This document shows positions 55,939 to 64,000 of a stretch of 64,000 nt of DNA, in pieces. How positions within the stretch are numbered: position 1 is the first letter of the stretch; each line of letters begins with the position of its first letter. The notes beneath the pieces were generated by a model, which ran no database searches, was not told the DNA's origin, and worked only from the letters and a program-made list of their open reading frames with translations. The stretch spans positions 1 to 64,000 of the forward strand of contig PDTD01000010.1 in assembly GCA_002748755.1 (NCBI GenBank), given 5' to 3'. This DNA is from Desulfobulbus propionicus. Its GTDB lineage: Bacteria; Desulfobacterota; Desulfobulbia; Desulfobulbales; Desulfobulbaceae. Both the position numbers and the translations under genes were made by a program.

Positions 55939-57249
55939 TCAAACGGTACCCACACCCGTATACGAAAAGCCAACCTGTTGCATTTGCTGGGAATCATAGA
56001 CGTTACGCAGGTCTACAAATACCGGAGATCGCATGGATGACTTGATGCGCTCCAGATCCAGGGCCCGGTACTGGTTCCATTCCGTCATAAGAATGACGCC
56101 GTCGGCTCCGTCAGCAGCCTCGTAGGCGTTCTGTACATACTCAATGCCAGCGGGGAGATGCACTCTTGCCTCGTCCATGCCCTTGGGGTCATGGGCTTTG
56201 ATCACTGCTCCTTTTTCCAGAAGAGCGGGTAGAATTGTGAGGGATGGGGCATCTCGCATGTCATCTGTCTCAGGTTTGAAGGTCAAACCGAATACCCCGA
56301 TTCGTTTCCTTGCTATGGTACCGCCCAAGGCTTCCCGTATTTTTTTAACCATACGTGCTTTTTGCGCTGCATTGGCTTCGATTGCAGCTTCTACAATACG
56401 CACATTTTCGCCATGTTCCTGTACGATGCGTAAGAGGGCCAGGGTATCCTTGGGAAAGCATGAACCGCCGTATCCCGGTCCTGCATGGAGAAATTTGCTG
56501 CCAATGCGACCATCCATGCCAATCGCTTTTGCAATAGCAGTGACATCGGCGCCTACAGCTTCACAGACATTGGCAATTTCGTTAATGAAACTAATCTTTA
56601 CTGCCAGGAAGGCATTGGCCGCATATTTGGCAAGTTCGGCTGATTCAACAGTGGTGCAGACAATCGGGGTGTCCCGCAGATAGAGTGGTTTGTAGATTTC
56701 GCGAAGCACATTTTCTGCACGTTCGTCTACCACTCCTATGACAACACGGTCAGGGCGCATGAAATCGTTGATGGCAGCACCTTCCCGCAGAAATTCTGGG
56801 TTTGAGGCGACACTGAAATCCGCCTGCGGATGAACCTCCGCAATAATCCTTTGTACCTGCCGGGCGGTCCCTACAGGCACTGTACTCTTATCCACAACCA
56901 CCGTGTAGTTGGTAAGGTAAGGGGCTATGGATCTTGCCGCTTCGTAAATATAGCTCAGATCCGCATATCCATCACCGCGTCTCGAACTCGGTGTTCCTAC
57001 CGCAAGAAATACCGCCTCAGCCTCCGGGATGGAGTCCGCAAAATTGGTGGTAAAGTGCAGCCTGGCTTCTGTGGTGTTTTTTTGGACCAATACATCCAGC
57101 CCGGGTTCGTATATTGGTATGAGTCCTTTTCTCAGGTTGTCGATCTTTTCCGCATTGGTATCGATACAGGTAACGGTGTGACCGAATTCCGCAAAACAGG
57201 TACCGGTAACCAGTCCCACGTAACCAGTTCCTATTATAGTGATTTTCAT
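55939..57249 (-). CDS. ugd: UDP-glucose 6-dehydrogenase
   Basis: A 436-residue NAD-dependent enzyme that oxidises UDP-glucose to UDP-glucuronate. The Rossmann motif is IGTGYVGLVTGTCFAE at the start, the catalytic cysteine lies in GPGYGGSCFPKDT (about 257-269), and the C-terminal UDP-binding domain has GLTFKPETDDMRDAPS. The ATG at 57249 follows GAGGAG. It pairs functionally with the UDP-xylose synthase at 4143-5087. Confidence 0.95.
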   Translation of the reverse strand: MKITIIGTGYVGLVTGTCFAEFGHTVTCIDTNAEKIDNLRKGLIPIYEPGLDVLVQKNTTEARLHFTTNFADSIPEAEAVFLAVGTPSSRRGDGYADLSYIYEAARSIAPYLTNYTVVVDKSTVPVGTARQVQRIIAEVHPQADFSVASNPEFLREGAAINDFMRPDRVVIGVVDERAENVLREIYKPLYLRDTPIVCTTVESAELAKYAANAFLAVKISFINEIANVCEAVGADVTAIAKAIGMDGRIGSKFLHAGPGYGGSCFPKDTLALLRIVQEHGENVRIVEAAIEANAAQKARMVKKIREALGGTIARKRIGVFGLTFKPETDDMRDAPSLTILPALLEKGAVIKAHDPKGMDEARVHLPAGIEYVQNAYEAADGADGVILMTEWNQYRALDLERIKSSMRSPVFVDLRNVYDSQQMQQVGFSYTGVGTV

Positions 57250-57259
57250 GTACTGCTCC

Positions 57260-57949
57260 TCAGTAGGTTCTGGCTCCAAACAATGCGGTGCCTACTCTAA
57301 TTATGGTTGCACCTTCTTCAATGGCTACTTCAAAGTCATGGGACATCCCCATGGATAAGTCCACCTTGTTGTTGTCGTAAAAAAGGCCCTTGTCCGCAAG
57401 TTGCCGACTCAACTGCCTGGCCTTGATGAAAAACAGACGAGCATCATCCGGGTCTGGACAGTATGGCGGGATAATCATGAGTCCGGTTGCCTGGAGATGG
57501 GGCATTTTTTTAATCTGGGTGAGCAGAGTTGCTGTCTCTGCCGGGGAAACTCCTGATTTCTGCTGTTCCTCCCCGATGTTCACCTGTATGAGGATTTTGA
57601 TGGTTTTCTTCAGGGCTGCGGCATGGGTATTCAGCAAACTGGCCAGTTGCAGCCTGTCCACAGTTTCAATAACGGCAAAGTGAGACACGGCAAGCTTTGC
57701 CTTGTTCCTTTGCAGATGGCCGATAAAATGCCAGCAGATATCATCTGGCAGGATATTGATCTTTGCCGCAGCTTCTTGGAGATAATTCTCTCCAAAGGCC
57801 AGTTGTCCGGCAGTATAGGCCTGGAGTATGTCCTCATCTGATTTCTTTTTGGAAACCGCAATCAGAGTAATATCCTGATACTTTCTGTTACAACGTTGTG
57901 CCGCCTTCCTGATACGACTGCGAAGATGGGCAAGGTTTTCTGCTATCAT
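57260..57949 (-). CDS. yggS: PLP homeostasis protein YggS (PROSC family)
   Basis: A 229-residue single-domain PLP-binding protein that controls free pyridoxal phosphate. The PLP lysine is in LIAVSKKKSDEDI, and FGENYLQEA, WHFIGHLQRNKAK and LSMGMSHDFEVAIEEGAT with RVGTALFG are the family signatures. It lies 10 bp upstream of ugd and just downstream of tatD, so the three are probably one operon. Confidence 0.94.
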   Translation of the reverse strand: MIAENLAHLRSRIRKAAQRCNRKYQDITLIAVSKKKSDEDILQAYTAGQLAFGENYLQEAAAKINILPDDICWHFIGHLQRNKAKLAVSHFAVIETVDRLQLASLLNTHAAALKKTIKILIQVNIGEEQQKSGVSPAETATLLTQIKKMPHLQATGLMIIPPYCPDPDDARLFFIKARQLSRQLADKGLFYDNNKVDLSMGMSHDFEVAIEEGATIIRVGTALFGARTY

Positions 57950-57960
57950 GAGATGTCTAT

Positions 57961-58785
57961 TTAGGGTAACCTGAAAAGTGTTTGCGCGTTCCTTGTCGTT
58001 GCTGCGGCAATGTCCCTTAAGGAAATATTGCGGAGTTCAGCTATTTTTTGCGCGGTATAGAGCAACAGGGACGGCGTGTTTCTTTTGCCCCTGTAGGGGA
58101 CAGGGGCGAGAAATGGTCCATCGGTCTCGACGAGCAGCCTATCCAGGGGGGTTTTTCTTGCCACCTCGTGCAGTTTCCTGGCATTTTTGAAGGTGACGAT
58201 TCCAGGGATAGAAATATAAAAGCCAAGATCAAGAATGTTCCGGGCAAAGGCCCAGTCTCCTGAAAAGCAGTGCATAACGCCTGCGGCAGGAAAAGGAGCT
58301 TGTGCCTGGAGCAGACGCAGTATGTCGTCATGGGCATCCCGGTCATGGATGATGACTGGCAAGCCAAGCTCATCAGCCAGAATCAGCTGTTTTAGGCAAG
58401 CTTTTTGCTGTGTCTTCACCGGGGAATACTTCTTGGCATAATCAAGTCCAATTTCGCCATACCCCACCACTCTTGGCTTCTTGGCAAGCTGTTTTATTTG
58501 ATGCAATGTTTCAGGCGTTGCCGTTGCCGCTTCATGCGGGTGGATCCCAACAGCGGCGAAAACACCTTCAAAATCGTCAGTCAGCGCAACAGCCCGTGTG
58601 GAGCTGTCCAGGTCTATACCGATGGTGATAAGAGTGGTGACATGGTCCTCCCGTGCCTGCCTGATAACTTCGGCGCGGTCTTCTTCATAGGCGGCCATAT
58701 CCAAGTGGCAGTGGGTATCTGTAAAGACAGTCGCGGGATCTTGGGGAACAGGTACAGTGTTTTCTTTCACGATAATTCGTATCAT
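57961..58785 (-). CDS. tatD: TatD-family metal-dependent deoxyribonuclease
   Basis: A 274-residue TIM-barrel hydrolase. Metal-binding motifs are FTDTHCHLDM, GEIGLDYAK, VIIHDRDAHDD, VMHCFSGD and LVETDGPFLAP. It acts as a 3'-5' exonuclease or D-aminoacyl-related hydrolase in other bacteria. A TTG at 58803 or a GTG at 58770 could be the start instead; no strong ribosome binding site decides it. Confidence 0.9.
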   Translation of the reverse strand: MIRIIVKENTVPVPQDPATVFTDTHCHLDMAAYEEDRAEVIRQAREDHVTTLITIGIDLDSSTRAVALTDDFEGVFAAVGIHPHEAATATPETLHQIKQLAKKPRVVGYGEIGLDYAKKYSPVKTQQKACLKQLILADELGLPVIIHDRDAHDDILRLLQAQAPFPAAGVMHCFSGDWAFARNILDLGFYISIPGIVTFKNARKLHEVARKTPLDRLLVETDGPFLAPVPYRGKRNTPSLLLYTAQKIAELRNISLRDIAAATTRNAQTLFRLP

Positions 58786-58856
58786 TGGATGGAGTGTATA
58801 CAAAACCGGGGAAACTATGGGGCCCCTGCGTGTTCGGGACGGCGAGTCTTTGTTAT

Positions 58857-58898
58857 GCCGTATTTCTCCTCAGCTCAGGCTTTGCCCGGTGCGTTTTT
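58857..58898 (-). repeat. Dispersed repeat family R1, copy 5
   Basis: Minus strand AAAAACGCACCGGGC then AAAGCCTGAGCTGAGGAG and AAATACGGC. Slightly shorter than the 48-nt copies. It lies upstream of tatD. Confidence 0.65.
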
Positions 58899-59418
58899 TT
58901 AAGCGTAACGCAGTGTAGAGGATCTTGGTATTGCCAAAAGACGACCAAAGCTGCTGCGATTGGCGTTGACCTGTGGTGTCTATTTGGGCGAAATTGGAAA
59001 TTGCTCATTGGTATTACATCTTGTAGGTAGTACCTAAGGTTGTGTTTTTGTCCCCTGGCCCATTAAAATGCCAGGTTCAGGAGCAGGGCGGCCCCTGCCT
59101 GTATTGTAATCTCTGGTCAACATGTTCAGAGGCCTTCTGGTGACGGCAGGCGATGCTCTGGAATGGAAGGCGGAACATTTCAATACCTACTATCATAGTG
59201 AATGTTTATTGACATTGAAACCTTAATTTTTTACAACAATAAATTTAGCATTTTATCTCAACCTTGCACAGGCGTGCCTGCCAGAGATGCAAGGCATCGA
59301 TACCGCTCTGTCGTCTTCTGGCGTACTGCTGAAAAGTATCAGTACCCAAAGGACAGGGGAAGAGACACGATCCCGTAAGGTTCAAGAGTCTTTGTTTGTC
59401 AGTGTTCATATTTTGGGG

Positions 59419-59509
59419 TACGATTCTTGCATCTTCTCTGTGGCAGATATTGTACTGACGTGCAAGGTGGTGAGAAGAGATCAAAAAAGTATGCAAGATT
59501 GTAGTCGTA
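59419..59509. ncRNA. Candidate structured RNA with three nested helices
   Basis: TACGA (59419-59423) pairs with TCGTA (59505-59509), TCTTGCAT (59425-59432) with ATGCAAGA (59491-59498), and CTTCTC (59433-59438) with GAGAAG (59472-59477). A further stem (GAGAGC-GGCC with GGCC-GCTCT) follows at about 59521-59550. The 58.9-59.6 kb region is otherwise empty. The strand is undecided; plus would make it the leader of the lipoprotein gene. Confidence 0.35.
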
Positions 59510-59609
59510 TGAAAGGGTTGAGAGCAGGCCATGGATTGCAGGCCGCTCTTGTTCGGGTTTGAAAGAGTATTCATTGGATTCAAGCACATTTCCACGGAGG
59601 ATTTTTCTG

Positions 59610-60104
59610 ATGAAAAAACAAGTCGCCGCAACAATTACTTTTGTTTGCATGTTCGGGTTGCTGCCTGTTTTGAATGGTTGCGTTCCGAGCAAAACGTCTT
59701 TGTCCGCAACGCCAGGGGAGGTTCCAGGGCTTCCGCCCGTGGCAAGTTTTGCCGGCGATATTCGTGATATTAATGTTCCGGCGGAAATGGAGATAGATCG
59801 TTCGCAAACTAATGGCATTGAAACCGAGTCTTTTCGTGGGGGGGTATATGTTTATAAGGGGAATGTCTCGATGCTCTCTTTGAAAGATTATATGGTTCAG
59901 TCGATGCAGGGGAACAAATGGAAGAAGGTCGGGGAGACCTCGACTAAAGATATTATGCTCGCCTTTGTGAAGCCCAGTAAAACCTGTATGATGATTATCA
60001 GTGATGGCGGTAGGCTGGGGAAGACAACCCTTGCCTTCTATGTCACCATCGATCAGACTGCTGCCACGGCGCTCAATCCTTTCGGCGAGGCAGTGGGCGA
60101 ATAA
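59610..60104 (+). CDS. Lipoprotein of unknown function
   Basis: A 164-residue lipoprotein: the signal sequence MKKQVAATITFVCMFGLLPV ends with the lipobox LNGC (cysteine near residue 24). A proline-rich stretch follows, then a compact domain (SFRGGVYVYKGNVSMLSLKD, MQGNKWKKVGE, CMMIISDG, TLAFYVTI) whose strand pattern suggests an alpha/beta fold. I do not recognise the family beyond that. The ATG at 59610 follows GGAGG at ten bases; an earlier in-frame ATG at 59559 lacks this and would bury the signal peptide. Confidence 0.8.
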   Translation: MKKQVAATITFVCMFGLLPVLNGCVPSKTSLSATPGEVPGLPPVASFAGDIRDINVPAEMEIDRSQTNGIETESFRGGVYVYKGNVSMLSLKDYMVQSMQGNKWKKVGETSTKDIMLAFVKPSKTCMMIISDGGRLGKTTLAFYVTIDQTAATALNPFGEAVGE

Positions 60105-60142
60105 TTTTTCGCCCTCATTCTTCATGCCGTTTCTCTTTTTCT

Positions 60143-60173
60143 CAGGCAACCTGTTTCGCAAACAGGTTGCCTG
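60143..60173 (+). terminator. Strong hairpin after the lipoprotein gene
   Basis: CAGGCAACCTGTTT and AAACAGGTTGCCTG form a perfect 14-base-pair stem with a three-base loop, 38 bp beyond the stop codon. No T-tract follows, so it may protect or process the 3' end rather than terminate on its own. Confidence 0.5.
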
Positions 60174-60224
60174 ATCTTCCGACCAGGAGACCGACTGCTG
60201 GACCGGCAAACCGCCCTTCGGAAA

Positions 60225-60272
60225 AGCCCCAATTCCTCAACAGCTCAGGCTGGGCCAGGTTCGGCGGTTTTT
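60225..60272 (-). repeat. Dispersed repeat family R1, copy 6 (full 48 nt)
   Basis: Minus strand AAAAACCGCCGAACCTGGC, then CCAGCCTGAGCTGTTGAG and GAATTGGGGCT. It is the closest partner of the copy at 16807-16854 and lies between the lipoprotein gene and coaBC. Confidence 0.7.
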
Positions 60273-60417
60273 GGCTTCTCATTCTACTTGGTTGGGCATA
60301 TGTGTTGTCATACTACCACTGTAGATGGTAGTGGCTCAGCTGACCATGTGTCGTTAGACTTTTTTTCTCTTAGAACAGAGGAGGTGTGGAACAGCTCACT
60401 GTTCTCCAGCCGCTTTC

Positions 60418-61638
60418 ATGAATAAGCTTTCAGGTACTCGAATTCTGTTGGGCATCACCGGTTCCATAGCCGCATATAAGGCCGCTCAATGGGCGAGCGA
60501 GATGATCAAGGAAGAGGCCGTTGTCACCGTTGTCATGACAGCGGCCTCGCAACAGTTTATTACCCCGCTCACCTTTGCGGCCCTGACCGGCAATCGAGTC
60601 CACTCGGATATGTTTGCCCTGGACCCGGAAGGTGTGATGGCTCACATCAATCTGTCCAGAGAACACGATATTATTTTGATTGCTCCTGCAACTGCACAGA
60701 CCATTACCCGACTGGCGACAGGGAGCGCCGAGGATCTTCTCTCCACAGCGGTATTGGCTGCACACATTCCTGTCGTTGTCTGCCCGGCGATGAATGCCGC
60801 CATGTATGGGCATCCTGCAACGCAGGAGAGTATTTCTAGATTACTGGACTTTGGGTATCATGTCATCCAACCGGAGAGGGGACATCTGGCTTGCGGAGAG
60901 ACAGGTAGAGGGCGTCTTGCCAACTGGGATACGGTTCGTGAACGACTCCTTGCCGCGCTCACACCACAGGATCTCAAGGGGCAAAAGGTTGTCATTACAG
61001 CAGGACCGACACAGGAGCGGATTGATCCGGCACGTTATCTGACCAATCGTTCCAGCGGTAAAATGGGATATGCGTTGGCCCGTGCTGCCAAAAGAAGGGG
61101 CGCGGAGGTGACCTTGGTGACCGGTCCGGTCCATCTGCCGCTGCCTCCGGAAGTGGCATGTGTTCAGGTTGTATCTGCTGCCGATATGGAAAAAGCGGTG
61201 GCGACCGTCTCCGATACTGCTGCGGTGGTTATCAAGGCTGCCGCTGTTGCTGATTATCGCCCGGTTGAGGTCAGGGCGCAGAAAATAAAAAAAAAGCAGG
61301 AGTATTGCAGCCTTGAGCTGGTCAAAAACAGGGACATCCTTGCTGGCCTTGGAACTCGCAAACCCGATGTGCAGGTACTGGTGGGATTTGCAGCCGAAAG
61401 CCACAATCACGAGCAGGAAGGCCGGAAAAAATTGATTGAAAAACAATTAGATCTCATTGCGGTCAACGATATCCTGGGGGATGGGACAGGCTTTGATGTC
61501 GATACCAACCAGGTATTGCTCATTGACGACCAAGAGAGCATCATGTTACCGTTGCTCAGTAAGGAGGAAACGGCTGCACGTATCCTGGATAAAATCGTTA
61601 CCCTGTTGAGGCGAAAAAGCGTGTTGCCGACAGGTTGA
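60418..61638 (+). CDS. coaBC: CoaBC: phosphopantothenoylcysteine synthetase/decarboxylase
   Basis: A 406-residue bifunctional enzyme of coenzyme A synthesis. The N-terminal flavoprotein decarboxylase (CoaC, 1-190) has GITGSIAAYKAA, the catalytic-histidine region MAHINLSREHD, PAMNAAMYGHP and the cysteine flap HLACGETGRGRLA. The C-terminal synthetase (CoaB) has VITAGPTQERIDPARYLTN, SSGKMGYALARAA, KAAAVADYRP and VNDILGDGTGFDVDTN. Order and length are standard. Confidence 0.95.
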   Translation: MNKLSGTRILLGITGSIAAYKAAQWASEMIKEEAVVTVVMTAASQQFITPLTFAALTGNRVHSDMFALDPEGVMAHINLSREHDIILIAPATAQTITRLATGSAEDLLSTAVLAAHIPVVVCPAMNAAMYGHPATQESISRLLDFGYHVIQPERGHLACGETGRGRLANWDTVRERLLAALTPQDLKGQKVVITAGPTQERIDPARYLTNRSSGKMGYALARAAKRRGAEVTLVTGPVHLPLPPEVACVQVVSAADMEKAVATVSDTAAVVIKAAAVADYRPVEVRAQKIKKKQEYCSLELVKNRDILAGLGTRKPDVQVLVGFAAESHNHEQEGRKKLIEKQLDLIAVNDILGDGTGFDVDTNQVLLIDDQESIMLPLLSKEETAARILDKIVTLLRRKSVLPTG

Positions 61639-61777
61639 GCCGATGTCAGGTACACAAAAAAGAAACGAAAAAACCGGCATGCTACCGCTTTCGCGATACC
61701 ACATCCAAGCACTGCACCGTCGATAAGGCAGCTGGCGTTGGACGCAGGCGGCAATCCCTTTGGCCCAAGTGACTCCC

Positions 61778-62308
61778 ATGCAAGTGAGCAGATCTGAGCA
61801 GAAACGACGAGTCAAGCAAATAGAAAAGCTTGTACAGGAGATAGTTACCCTGCCAGCACAGACCATCAGGCAGGTCCCATGCAGCAGGGCCGTCAGGGAC
61901 CTTTTTCTCGATGCCCAAACCCTGAAGGGCGGGGCTAAAAAACGGCAATTGAAATACATTACCAAACTGCTCCGCGACCAGGGCCAGGAAGAACTCTATA
62001 TATTCGTTTCTGAACGAAAAGGAGAAAAACTTCATAAAAACAAGCAAATGCAGGAGATCGTCTATCTGCGTGATCAACTGATCAATGAGGCTTTGCAAAG
62101 AAAAAGAGTGTGTGAGGCCGAAGGGCTGGAATGGAGCGAGCTGTGGAAGAGTAGGGTGATGGATGTGATCGAGCAAGAGCTGCCTGCTGTTGAGAAAAAC
62201 GCATTGCTCCGGTTGGCCTACCTGTTTGCCCAGACCAGAAATCCCCGGCACAGTCGCGAGATTTTTCGGTACCTCATGGCACAGAAAGAGCAGGAGCAGT
62301 ACCGCTGA
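61778..62308 (+). CDS. darP: Ribosome-associated protein DarP/YjgA (DUF615)
   Basis: A 176-residue, all-helical, highly charged protein of the DarP (YjgA) family that binds late 50S ribosomal particles. Typical segments are SRSEQKRRVKQIEKLVQEIV, GAKKRQLKYITKLLRDQ and QLRD-type helices, ending with AQTRNPRHSREIFRYLM. The ATG at 61778 begins close to the family N-terminus; a TTG at 61760 would add six residues. It converges on the reductase gene, 22 bp away. Confidence 0.82.
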   Translation: MQVSRSEQKRRVKQIEKLVQEIVTLPAQTIRQVPCSRAVRDLFLDAQTLKGGAKKRQLKYITKLLRDQGQEELYIFVSERKGEKLHKNKQMQEIVYLRDQLINEALQRKRVCEAEGLEWSELWKSRVMDVIEQELPAVEKNALLRLAYLFAQTRNPRHSREIFRYLMAQKEQEQYR

Positions 62309-62330
62309 AGCAACGGTACTGCATACTTTT

Positions 62331-63248
62331 TTATTGCGCCTCAGCCCTTTTTTGTTTTTTGGCATAGGTGGCCGCTTCCATGCCGGCTACACATCCTTCG
62401 CCCACAGCTTTGGCCATCTGCAGGGGAGGCCCGACTATGTCGCCGGCAGCATAAACGCCTGCAATATTGGTTTCCTGTTTTTTGTTGGTATTGATGTACT
62501 TGAAGGATTCCGTATCCAACTGCACCCCTATTTGGGTGGCTAACTGCAGGGCGCCTTTCGAACCAAGTTCGATAAAGAGCCCCTCGGTTTCTATGTCACG
62601 GCCATCCGTGAGGCGAAGGGACTGGACAGCCTGTTCGCCTTCCACGGCCTCGATGGAGCTTGTGATCCATTCCACCTCACTGGCCTCAAGTTTCTGGCGC
62701 AGATCCTCGGAAACCTCCAGGTCTTTCGCGATCAGGTAAACTCTGGAAGCATAGTCGAGCAGGGTGAGGGCACCGTCCACAGCCGCACTGCGGTTACCTG
62801 TGACCGCCACCACAGCACCTTTGTAGAAATTGGCATCGCAATCCACACAGTAACTCACGCCACGACCGGAAAATTCTTTTTCTCCGGGGATGTTTAGCTT
62901 GGTTTTCGAAACACCCATGCAAAAAATGACTGTCCGAGAACGGACGGATCGTCCACTTTCAAGGACAATATCAAAAAGAGGGTTCGGTCCGGTAATTTTC
63001 AGCACATCTTCCTGGGCGATTGCAGTACCGAAGCTCTGGACCTGTCCCAAACCTTTTTCCAGGAGTTCTCTCCCATCGGAGACCCCGCTAATGCAGGCAT
63101 AGTTCTCAACATGGGCCACAGAGAGGGCAGAGTTTTCTATCCGACCCAGCATGAGGACCTGCGCTTTTTTTCGGGACGCGTGAATGGCAGCCTGGATACC
63201 TGCCGGCCCTGAACCTATGATAACCACATCGTAGAGTGCATCGCTCAT
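62331..63248 (-). CDS. Thioredoxin-reductase-like flavoprotein
   Basis: A 305-residue two-domain FAD/NAD(P) oxidoreductase of the TrxB class. The FAD loop is VVIIGSGPAGIQAAIHASRK, the redox pair lies in SYCVDCDANFY (CxxC, where ordinary TrxB has CATC), the NAD(P) region follows (VVAVTGNRSAAVDGALTLL), and the C-terminal FAD motif is GVYAAGDIVG. The NAD(P) loop lacks the usual GGGDSA-like glycine run, so cofactor use may differ. The start at 63248 follows GAGG; the open frame continues upstream to 63995 but that part is antisense shadow. Confidence 0.87.
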   Translation of the reverse strand: MSDALYDVVIIGSGPAGIQAAIHASRKKAQVLMLGRIENSALSVAHVENYACISGVSDGRELLEKGLGQVQSFGTAIAQEDVLKITGPNPLFDIVLESGRSVRSRTVIFCMGVSKTKLNIPGEKEFSGRGVSYCVDCDANFYKGAVVAVTGNRSAAVDGALTLLDYASRVYLIAKDLEVSEDLRQKLEASEVEWITSSIEAVEGEQAVQSLRLTDGRDIETEGLFIELGSKGALQLATQIGVQLDTESFKYINTNKKQETNIAGVYAAGDIVGPPLQMAKAVGEGCVAGMEAATYAKKQKRAEAQ

Positions 63249-63819
63249 TATGAACCTCAGGAAAAACTGAATATGGTGTCCGGCACGCTCAGGTACCGGG
63301 TAACATTTTTTTTCACAATATTTGTACACCATCCCTAGATGGAGGTCGACAGATTTATTCTTTTCATTTATAATTGAGCGTTTCGTTTTGCATAAAGTTT
63401 TACCTGAAACCTGAATTTGAACGCCCACGCAGGGCGATTGGCTCATCCTGACACCTATCTTTTGCTCATTTTCACTCTTTGGCCACAATGGGTTATGAAT
63501 AACAGGGCGTTCAGCCATTACGGATTTAGGAAGATTGCAGGTCCCCTCTCTCATATCTGGTTCACCTCTGGGTTGAACAGAGGTGGCATCGGGGTTGCTC
63601 AGACCTTGCTCATGTCGTACCTTATTGCGTGACAGTGTACCCACTGTCTTGTGTATTTCGATGCCCCCTGCATCGGAGAGTCCCCGCCGAAAAATGAGAC
63701 TTTTATGCAAGCTCAGGTACGCGTGCACTGCAGAGTGATCACGTGGAGACAGGCGCCGGAAGACTGGGCAAGGCCCGGTCCTGGTGATCGTAAAACTATT
63801 GCGTTGTGACAGGTATATT
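63249..63819. other. Gap between divergent genes
   Basis: Holds the promoters of the reductase (minus) and the tolQ/exbB-like gene (plus). Short frames on both strands show no recognisable domain. Confidence 0.4.
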
Positions 63820-64000
63820 GTGACTTTCTCAATCATTGAAATGATGCTCAATGCCGGGATGATGGTTAAAGCGGTTATGCTGACGCTGCTTCTTTTTTCT
63901 CTGGTCTCCTGGACTATTGTGGTTACCAAGTATTTTATGTTCAGGCGCTCGGTTCGAGCGTCGCGATCATTTCTTGAAATATTCTGGAGATGCAAGAATC
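63820..64000 (+). CDS. TolQ/ExbB-family proton channel protein, 5' part
   Basis: Partial gene running off the window end. The GTG at 63820 follows ACAGG and gives MTFSIIEMMLNAGMMVKAVM, then a membrane helix (TLLLFSLVSWTIVVTKYF) and FRRSVRASRSFLEIFWRC. This is the N-terminal helix and cytoplasmic start typical of TolQ and ExbB, which form the proton-driven motor with TolR/ExbD. TolQ is more likely from the spacing and the FLEIFW segment, but the remaining part is needed to decide. Confidence 0.8.
   Translation, partial: MTFSIIEMMLNAGMMVKAVMLTLLLFSLVSWTIVVTKYFMFRRSVRASRSFLEIFWRCKN

Noticed and set aside
63249-63995. Upstream extension of the reductase frame (about 250 residues on the minus strand)
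   Set aside because: It has no domain similarity, unusual composition, and runs antisense to a clear tolQ/exbB N-terminus on the plus strand. A good start with ribosome binding site exists at 63248.
1-64000. tRNA, rRNA and CRISPR genes
   Set aside because: I looked for tRNA T-loop patterns, rRNA conserved blocks and regularly spaced repeats and found none.

Overview
The window is about 50% G+C and looks like a chromosomal piece of a sulfate-reducer-type delta-proteobacterium (Desulfobacterota, most likely Desulfobulbaceae/Desulfobulbales). The signs are a Desulfovibrio-type flavodoxin, a PxxKW cysteine-rich protein, and housekeeping neighbourhoods of that group. Decayed insertion sequences and short dispersed repeats are numerous. 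Filamentous cable bacteria belong to this family and the unusual division genes would suit such a lineage, but that placement is inference only. I see no tRNA, rRNA or CRISPR array.

Layout. 1-5.1 kb: IS3-family remnants around two secreted proteins on the minus strand, then a UDP-xylose synthase. 5.1-9.6 kb: sparse accessory DNA with a STAS-like protein, a flavodoxin, a CcsA-like membrane protein and wrecks of IS21- and IS4-type transposases. 9.6-20.3 kb: gspF and a DtxR-type regulator on the minus strand, then recN, a PP-loop protein, a CCA-adding-type nucleotidyltransferase, rlmE, yebC and ruvC-ruvA-ruvB. 20.7-37.5 kb: the division and cell wall (dcw) cluster: mraZ, rsmH, ftsL, ftsI-like, murE-murF fusion, mraY, murD, small Zn-ribbon ORF, murG, murC, murB, ftsQ, ftsA, ftsZ. 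37.5-45.8 kb: radical SAM protein, histidine kinase, glycosyltransferase-like protein, a giant AsmA/YdbH-like protein and crcB. 45.8-52.6 kb: IS66 and IS3 remnants around an amidohydrolase/symporter operon and an IHF-like gene. 52.6-64 kb: eno, pilC, PxxKW protein, ugd, yggS, tatD, a lipoprotein, coaBC, darP, a TrxB-like reductase and the start of a tolQ/exbB gene.

The main discovery candidate is in the dcw cluster. The gene in the ftsI position has kept its frame, membrane anchor, pedestal domain and a C-terminal PASTA domain, but it lacks the SxxK nucleophile motif and the KTGT motif of a transpeptidase. The slot where ftsW normally lies, between murD and murG, holds only a 67-codon cysteine-rich ORF. 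All precursor genes (murB to murG, mraY) and ftsA/ftsQ/ftsZ look intact. This cluster therefore seems to make lipid II and a Z-ring but to encode neither a working septal transpeptidase nor its SEDS partner.

Other structure: a 168-bp hairpin-forming mobile repeat in two copies whose terminal inverted repeats have co-varied; a dispersed intergenic repeat of about 48 nt in at least six copies, with a second related family, one copy of which has become the C-terminus of MurC and one of which overlaps the ruvB stop codon; a structured leader with a terminator-like hairpin before ftsZ; and a nested-helix candidate RNA upstream of the lipoprotein gene near 59.4 kb.
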